Source of the DNA: CADEED01 sp963839685
Lineage (GTDB): Bacteria; Pseudomonadota; Gammaproteobacteria; Steroidobacterales; Steroidobacteraceae
Direction of reading: 5' to 3'
Assembly (NCBI GenBank): GCA_963839685.1
Contig: CAWIVS010000012.1
Coordinates: 1 to 64,000 of the forward strand
Length of the DNA stretch: 64,000 nt
Shown here: one piece after another, positions 53,667 to 64,000 of the stretch
Layout of the letters: each line of letters starts with the position of its first letter
Numbering within the stretch: the stretch's first letter is position 1
Made by a program: the position numbers and the translations under genes
Notes under the pieces: model-generated
The model's input: the letters and a program-made list of their open reading frames with translations, nothing else
Databases searched by the model: none
What the model was told of the DNA's origin: nothing

Positions 53667-55389
53667 TATTCGGCGACGAGCATGTCGCAGAGGGTGGCGG
53701 GGTCGACGGGTTTCACGAGATGCATGTCGAACCCGGCCTCGCGCGAACGGCGCCGGTCTATCTCCTGGCCCCAGCCGGTGAGCGCCACGAGCACCGCAGC
53801 GCGGCCCCAGCTTTCGGCGCGGATGCGCCGTGCGACTTCGCAGCCGTCGAGCTTGGGCATGCCCACGTCGAGCACCACGATTTCGGGCCTGCGCAGGCCG
53901 GCGAGCGCCAGCGCCTCTTCGCCATCGGAGGCGCAATGCACCTCGTGTCCTTCCATGCGCAGCATCAATGCCAGGCTTTCGAGTGCGTCCTGGTTGTCAT
54001 CAGCGATCAGGATGTTGCGTCTCACCGGCACCGTAGTCTCTCCCTTGTCCAAGGCATTTCCCACCGCGCGACCATCGCCCTTGGCATCCAGCAGCGGCAG
54101 CCGCACGAGGAACTCGCTGCCCTGGTCGACACCCGCGCTCGCGACATGAATTTCGCCGCCATGCAATTCCACCAGCGCGCGCACCAGCGCGAGGCCGATG
54201 CCCAGCCCACCGGTGGTCGAGGCGCGGTCGCTCGGAATCTGCGTGAACAATTCGAAGATGCGCGGCATGGCTTCGGACGCGATGCCGATGCCGGTGTCCT
54301 GCACCACGATTTCGGCGCGACCGTTGCGCGCGCGGGTCAGCAGCACGATCTGCCCTTCTTCCCCGGTGTACTTGGCGGCGTTGTGCAGCAGGTTGCCGAC
54401 CACCTGCGCCAGTCGCACCGGGTCACCGCGCACGCTGAGCTCGGCGTCGGCGGTTTCGATCTGCAGATTCTGGCGCTTCTGCTCGAGCAACGGCTGCACC
54501 GTCTCCACCGCCGAGGCAATGACCTCGCCGAGCTTCACCGGCTCGCTCAGCAAGACGATCTTGCCGCGCGCAATACGTGACACGTCCAGCAGGTCATCCA
54601 CCAGGCGGATCATGTGCTTGAGTTGCCGCTCGATCACGCCGCGCGACCACACGATCTTGGGGTCCGTGGTGTCCCCCTGCATGAGCAGGTGCGACGCATT
54701 GCGCAGCGGCGACAGCGGGTTGCGCAGCTCGTGTGACAACATCGCGAGGAATTCGTCGCGCTTGACCACGGCCTCTTTCAGCGACGTCTCCGCGCGAATG
54801 CGTTCGCGCACTTCCGTCTCGAGCGACTGGTTGGTGCGCGACAAATCCTGGTTGGCCTGCTGCAGGCGCGCGTTGATTTCCTCGAGCTCGCGGGTCTTCT
54901 CGGTCTGCAATTCGAAGTTCGCCGCCGCGAGCTGGCGATTGGACTCGGCGAGCTGACGGTTCACGCTCTGCAGCGCACGGCGCTGCCGGTCGAGCTCGAT
55001 GAGCACCGCCACCTTGCTGCGCAGGATTTCCGGCACCACCGGGATGTACACATAGTCGATGGCGCCGGCCTTGTAGCCCTTCAGCCGATCGAACTCGGTC
55101 ACGTGCACGCCTGTCACGAAGATGATAGGCGTGCTTTCGAAACGGGGATGGTCATGGATCAGCGCCGCGGTCTCGAAGCCGTCCATGCCCGGCATCTTCA
55201 CGTCCAGCAGCACCACCGCAAAGTCCTGCTTCATCAGCGCCTCGAGCGCCTCGAGACCGGAGTTCACCGCCACCAGGTTGTGGCCCAGGGGCTCGAGGAT
55301 GGCCCGATAGGTGAGCAGGCGCGCCGGCTGATCGTCGACCAGCAGGATGTTGGCCGCATCGTGCCCGTGCGGAATGGGTGCCGGATCGT

Positions 55390-55393
<4 letters not shown>
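53666..55393 (-). CDS. Hybrid sensor histidine kinase (REC-HisKA-HATPase-REC)
   Basis: About 575 residues from GTG 55393. An N-terminal receiver (NILLVDDQPARLLTYRAIL, phospho-Asp in VVLLDVKMPGMDG) leads through a coiled coil (LEEINARLQQANQDLSRTNQ) to a HisKA domain (EFLAMLSHELRNPLSPL), a HATPase (LLHNAAKYTGEEGQIVLL, DTGIGI, GGLGIGLALV) and a second receiver (ILIADDNQDALESLALML, VVLDVGMPKLDG). No sensor or membrane segment; input probably comes through the N-terminal receiver. The start overlaps the stop of the large upstream kinase as GTGA. Its TAA touches the RAYT element. Confidence 0.92.
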
Positions 55394-60870
<5,477 letters not shown>

Positions 60871-61003
60871 GGTTTACCCGGGTCCTACGAGGTACGTCGG
60901 AGTCTAAAGCCACTCATCTTGAGACTGCATCGCGCAGTCATGTAGGAAGGCGCCTACAAGATGATTTCCACGGCCCGCGCTGCGGTGAACAACACGCAGG
61001 TAC

Positions 61004-62644
61004 TCAGCGCCGGGCGCGCGCTGCCTTCGGCGCGAAGGTATCGCCGAAATAGTCAGCCGCGTACCACAGCGGCGGGGCTTCGGCGTCGGCCATGGCACGC
61101 GTGATGCGGTAATTGACCTCGGCAAAACGCGCCCCGGCCTGCCAATCGATGGCCTGCGACAGATCGTCGACCGGCTTGTGATACGCGCCTTCGAGAAATT
61201 TTCCCCAGGCTTCGCCGCCACCGTTGTCCATTCCGGTGGCGAGCATGAGTGCCGGCACTCCCTGGCGCACGAACTGGTAGTGGTCCGAGCGGGTGAACAC
61301 TCCCTGCTCGGGCATCGGATCGGGCGACAACCTGATGTTCATCGGCGCCACGGCCTCCGCCACCTGGCGGCCGATGGTCGAATGATTCGCGCCGAATGCG
61401 ATGAGGTCCGTGAATGGATAGAGCAGCATGGGCATGTCGAGGTCGACATTGCCGACGATCTGCGCCAGCGGCACGGTCGGATGGCGCGCGTAGTAGTCAG
61501 CACCCAGCAAACCCTTCTCCTCCGCCGTGGTCGCCAGGAACAGTATCGAGCGGCGTGGCTTGTCAGGCGCAGCCGCCGCAGCCCGCGCGGCTTCGAGCAG
61601 CGCCGCAATGCCCGCGGCATTGTCGAGCGCACCGTTGTAGATATGGTCGCCTGCACTGGAACCCGCGGCGGCGCCGACATCCTTGATGCCGAGATGATCG
61701 AGATGCGCCGAGAGCACCACGTATTCGCGCGCCAGCGAGGCGTCGGCGCCGGGCAGGATCGCAACCACGTTCGGGCTCGTGACCCGTGTCCAGCTACTGG
61801 TCGACTGCATCCGCACACGCGTCTTGAGCGCGAACCCGCGCGGCATGCCTTTTTCCTTGTCCGCCTCGACGCGAATGTCCGCGAGCGTGCGCGCACTGCC
61901 GGCAAACACAGCGTCGGCCGCCGGCCCGTTGAGCGCGGCGCGCGCACGAATGCCGGGCGCCTCCTCGTGTGCCTTGCCGTCGGCGCCCACCCAGGTGAAT
62001 TCAGGCTCATCGGCATATTCCAGCATGCGGTTCCACGGGACGACCTTCAGCGACTGCAGCGTCGAGAGGGTCAGCATGCCGATGGCACCGTGCCTCTCGG
62101 CCACCTTTGCCTTCTCCGCACTCAGGTGCGCGCCTTCTTCGCTGGGCAACCCCTTGGGGAAGCCGCGCAGCACGACGACGATACGGCCCTTCACATTGAG
62201 GCCACGGTAGTCATCGACACCGAGGCGCTTGTCTTCAACGCCGAAACCCACGAACACCAATGGCGCCGAGACATCGAACTCGGGCTCGCGCGAATTGAGC
62301 CACACCAGCACGTTGTCGGCATGCGCGAAGCGCTGCTCGCCGCCGGGCCCGTTGATGGTGAGCCAGCCGCGATCGGCGCCGCGAGCGGTCCGCTGCAGCG
62401 TGACCTGCTGGTACCAGCTGCCGTTCTCGCCACCGGGCTTGAGACCGAAGGACTCGAACTGGCTCGCGACGTAGCGCGCGGCTATCTCGTGCCCGCGGCT
62501 GCCGGTGTCACGTCCTTCGAGCAGGTCATCCGCGAGGAACTCGACATGCGCGCGAAAACGCTCCGGCGTGAACGCCGGCGGAGCGGTTTGAGCCTGCGCG
62601 GTGATGGAGAAAAAGGTGGAGAGCGCAACAATCGTCTTCTTGTT
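61004..62644 (-). CDS. Exported M28-family metallopeptidase with PA insert
   Basis: About 546 residues from ATG 62644 (signal KKTIVALSTFFSITAQAQ). Zn-peptidase ligands: His/Asp in LSAHLDHLG, Asp in YNGALDNAAGIAA, Glu-Glu in ATTAEEKGLLGADYY, Asp in VGNVDLDMPM and His in EGAYHKPVDDL. A protease-associated domain (FVGFGVEDKRLGVDDY, GRIVVVLRGFPKGLP) lies between the N-terminus and the catalytic part, as in many secreted aminopeptidases. The frame is intact. It likely degrades peptides in the periplasm or outside the cell. Confidence 0.9.
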   Translation of the reverse strand, partial: NKKTIVALSTFFSITAQAQTAPPAFTPERFRAHVEFLADDLLEGRDTGSRGHEIAARYVASQFESFGLKPGGENGSWYQQVTLQRTARGADRGWLTINGPGGEQRFAHADNVLVWLNSREPEFDVSAPLVFVGFGVEDKRLGVDDYRGLNVKGRIVVVLRGFPKGLPSEEGAHLSAEKAKVAERHGAIGMLTLSTLQSLKVVPWNRMLEYADEPEFTWVGADGKAHEEAPGIRARAALNGPAADAVFAGSARTLADIRVEADKEKGMPRGFALKTRVRMQSTSSWTRVTSPNVVAILPGADASLAREYVVLSAHLDHLGIKDVGAAAGSSAGDHIYNGALDNAAGIAALLEAARAAAAAPDKPRRSILFLATTAEEKGLLGADYYARHPTVPLAQIVGNVDLDMPMLLYPFTDLIAFGANHSTIGRQVAEAVAPMNIRLSPDPMPEQGVFTRSDHYQFVRQGVPALMLATGMDNGGGEAWGKFLEGAYHKPVDDLSQAIDWQAGARFAEVNYRITRAMADAEAPPLWYAADYFGDTFAPKAARARR

Positions 62645-62742
62645 CATGCGCTCATGATCTGCGGGCACCTCTAACAAGTCCAGCGACGACGCGCAGCCGA
62701 AGTCCCGGCTGGTCGCGCCGCTGACACGGCCCGGCTCTTCTC

Positions 62743-64000
62743 TCAGCTACGGATCACGAGATCGAGCTTGCCCTCTCGCCGCTCGACGCTCGCACTGACC
62801 GATCCGGCCTGGCGCCGCACGGTGAAATCCACCGAAGCCTCACCGACGGTCAGATTCCTGACACTGATGGCTTCGATTCCCTGGGGCATGACCGGGTGCG
62901 CGAGCACGATCTGCCGGTCAAGCGCATCGATGGTGATACCGAGCACGCTCTGCAGCATCAGGAAAGTGGCGCCCGATGAGGCCGCCTGCGGCGAACAGGC
63001 CACGGGAGACTGCAGCGGCAGCTCGCGGCCCTTGCGGCGAAAACCACAGAACAGCTCGGGCAGGCGCAACAGGTCGAAACGGCGCGCCGCTTCGAACTGG
63101 GCGTTGAGGATGCGAGCCGCGAAGGCCTTGTCGTCGTAACGAGCCGCGCCGGCCGCCAGCAGCGAGTTGTCATGCGGCCAGACCGAGCCGTTGTGATAGG
63201 ACATGGGATTGAAGCGCAACTCGCTCTCGGACACGGTGCGTACGCCCCATCCGGAGAAGAACTGCTCGTCGCCGAAACCGGCGATGAGCTGCCGGCCGCG
63301 CTCGGCATGCGCGATGCCGGTGTACAGGCAATGCCCGGCGTTGGAGCCACGCACCCGGCAGGGTTGTTTGTCACCATCCAGCGCCAGCGCAAAGCATTCG
63401 ATGTCGGGACACCAGAAGGCCGCATTGAATTGCGCCTGCAGGGCTTGCGCGGATTCGACCATGGCGATGGCGCGTGGCATCTCACCGAGCGAACGGGCGA
63501 TACGCGCGGCACCGAGTTTCGCGCCGTACACGTAGCCCTGCACCTCGCACAGCGCGAGCGGCCCCTGGGCAAGGCGCCCGTCGGCGTGGAACACCGCATC
63601 CGGCGAGCTCTTCCAGCCGGACTGCGCCGGCCCTCCGCCACGCGGCCGGGTCTCGACGAAGCCATCACCGTCGGCGTCACCATACACATCGATCCAGCGC
63701 AGCGCCTGCGAGATGGCCGGCCACATCTCGCCCATGAAGTCGAGATCGGCCGTCCTGGCGAAATAGGCGCCCGCCAGCAGCACGAACAACGGCGTGGTAT
63801 CGACCGCGTAATAGTTAGGCGGTATGTCGCCGCCGCGCGCCTCGTTGAGGATCTTGCCCGGTTCGGCGCCGCTGGCGGCGAAGGAATCGGTACTCTGGGT
63901 GGCCGCCAGGTAGCGCAGCACGTTGCGCGCGATCTCCGGCCACAACCACAGGGTCTGCAGCGCCACGATGATGGCATCACGGCCGAAGGCGGCGTCCAGC
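62743..64000 (-). CDS. Glycogen debranching/amylo-1,6-glucosidase-like protein (partial)
   Basis: The C-terminal about 419 codons of a gene that begins beyond the right edge. LDAAFGRDAIIVALQTLWLW, NEARGGDIPPNYYAVDTTPL, WIDVYGDADGDGFVETR, ALCEVQGYVYGAKLGAARIA and NPMSYHNGSVWPHDNSLLAA are the blocks of the GDE-C-like (alpha/alpha)6 domain found in bacterial debranching-type enzymes; G-R-D and H-N-S-W-P-H are conserved. No signal can be judged. Substrate may be alpha-glucan or another glycoside. Confidence 0.8.
   Translation of the reverse strand, partial: LDAAFGRDAIIVALQTLWLWPEIARNVLRYLAATQSTDSFAASGAEPGKILNEARGGDIPPNYYAVDTTPLFVLLAGAYFARTADLDFMGEMWPAISQALRWIDVYGDADGDGFVETRPRGGGPAQSGWKSSPDAVFHADGRLAQGPLALCEVQGYVYGAKLGAARIARSLGEMPRAIAMVESAQALQAQFNAAFWCPDIECFALALDGDKQPCRVRGSNAGHCLYTGIAHAERGRQLIAGFGDEQFFSGWGVRTVSESELRFNPMSYHNGSVWPHDNSLLAAGAARYDDKAFAARILNAQFEAARRFDLLRLPELFCGFRRKGRELPLQSPVACSPQAASSGATFLMLQSVLGITIDALDRQIVLAHPVMPQGIEAISVRNLTVGEASVDFTVRRQAGSVSASVERREGKLDLVIRS

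Noticed and set aside
61178..62674. A 498-codon plus-strand frame opposite the M28 peptidase
   Set aside because: The minus-strand frame has all Zn ligands; the plus-strand frame has none and is a GC-driven shadow.

Overview
The window reads as a chromosomal piece of a GC-rich gammaproteobacterium, perhaps near Steroidobacteraceae/Nevskiales. The lineage is inferred from gene content: a yfhM-pbpC pair, yqjD/yqjE-type genes, a YfcG-like transferase, and a RAYT transposase with its REP-like palindromes. Many clear genes, including class I aldolase, alpha-2-macroglobulin, pbpC and an M28-family neighbourhood of intact ORFs, are split by single-base shifts. Because housekeeping and accessory genes are both hit, I read most shifts as assembly errors and annotate such genes as whole. 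Real breakage (internal deletions, lone gene ends, an inserted element) is marked separately.

Region 1-7.2 kb is a low-GC minus-strand island: vsr, a C5-cytosine methyltransferase, a Z1-domain helicase, a PD-(D/E)XK protein (DUF4420), a protein with SAP-like repeats and a DUF3427-like tail, and a nucleoside-phosphorylase-like gene cut by the window edge. Start and stop codons overlap at most junctions. It resembles the known Z1/DUF4420 restriction-modification class, but no GHKL ATPase and no AIPR gene are seen. This is the best candidate here for an unusual defence system.

Region 7.4-28.8 kb is a patchwork: small exported proteins, an FAD oxidoreductase, an M20 hydrolase, HigA-like and NadS-like antitoxins without visible toxins, a Tat-exported aldo-keto reductase, RidA-like and SDR remnants, two HAF-repeat paralogues around an AraC regulator and a beta-propeller protein, class I aldolase, a serine hydrolase and a Fic protein. 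ORF6N genes and a YhcG (DUF1016) remnant carry near-perfect palindromes inside conserved coding cores, and detached copies of the same palindromes lie elsewhere.

Region 28.9-38 kb holds the yfhM (alpha-2-macroglobulin)-pbpC pair and a dehalogenase-like hydrolase; pbpC is broken by a REP-type element. Region 38-47.3 kb looks like a stress and regulation cluster: receiver proteins, superoxide dismutase, a NarL-type regulator, a five-gene operon (DUF883, holin-like, YqjK-like, ferritin-like, histidine kinase), a cardiolipin-synthase-like lipoprotein, a BON lipoprotein and DUF1328. Region 47.4-53.7 kb has a GH78-like enzyme, a YfcG-like transferase, a VWA protein, a DUF2235 protein and an apparently complete RAYT element with 19-bp inverted ends. 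Region 53.7-64 kb carries two coupled hybrid kinases, one with a long HAMP array, an M28 peptidase and a debranching-type glycosidase cut by the right edge. No rRNA, tRNA or CRISPR array was recognised.
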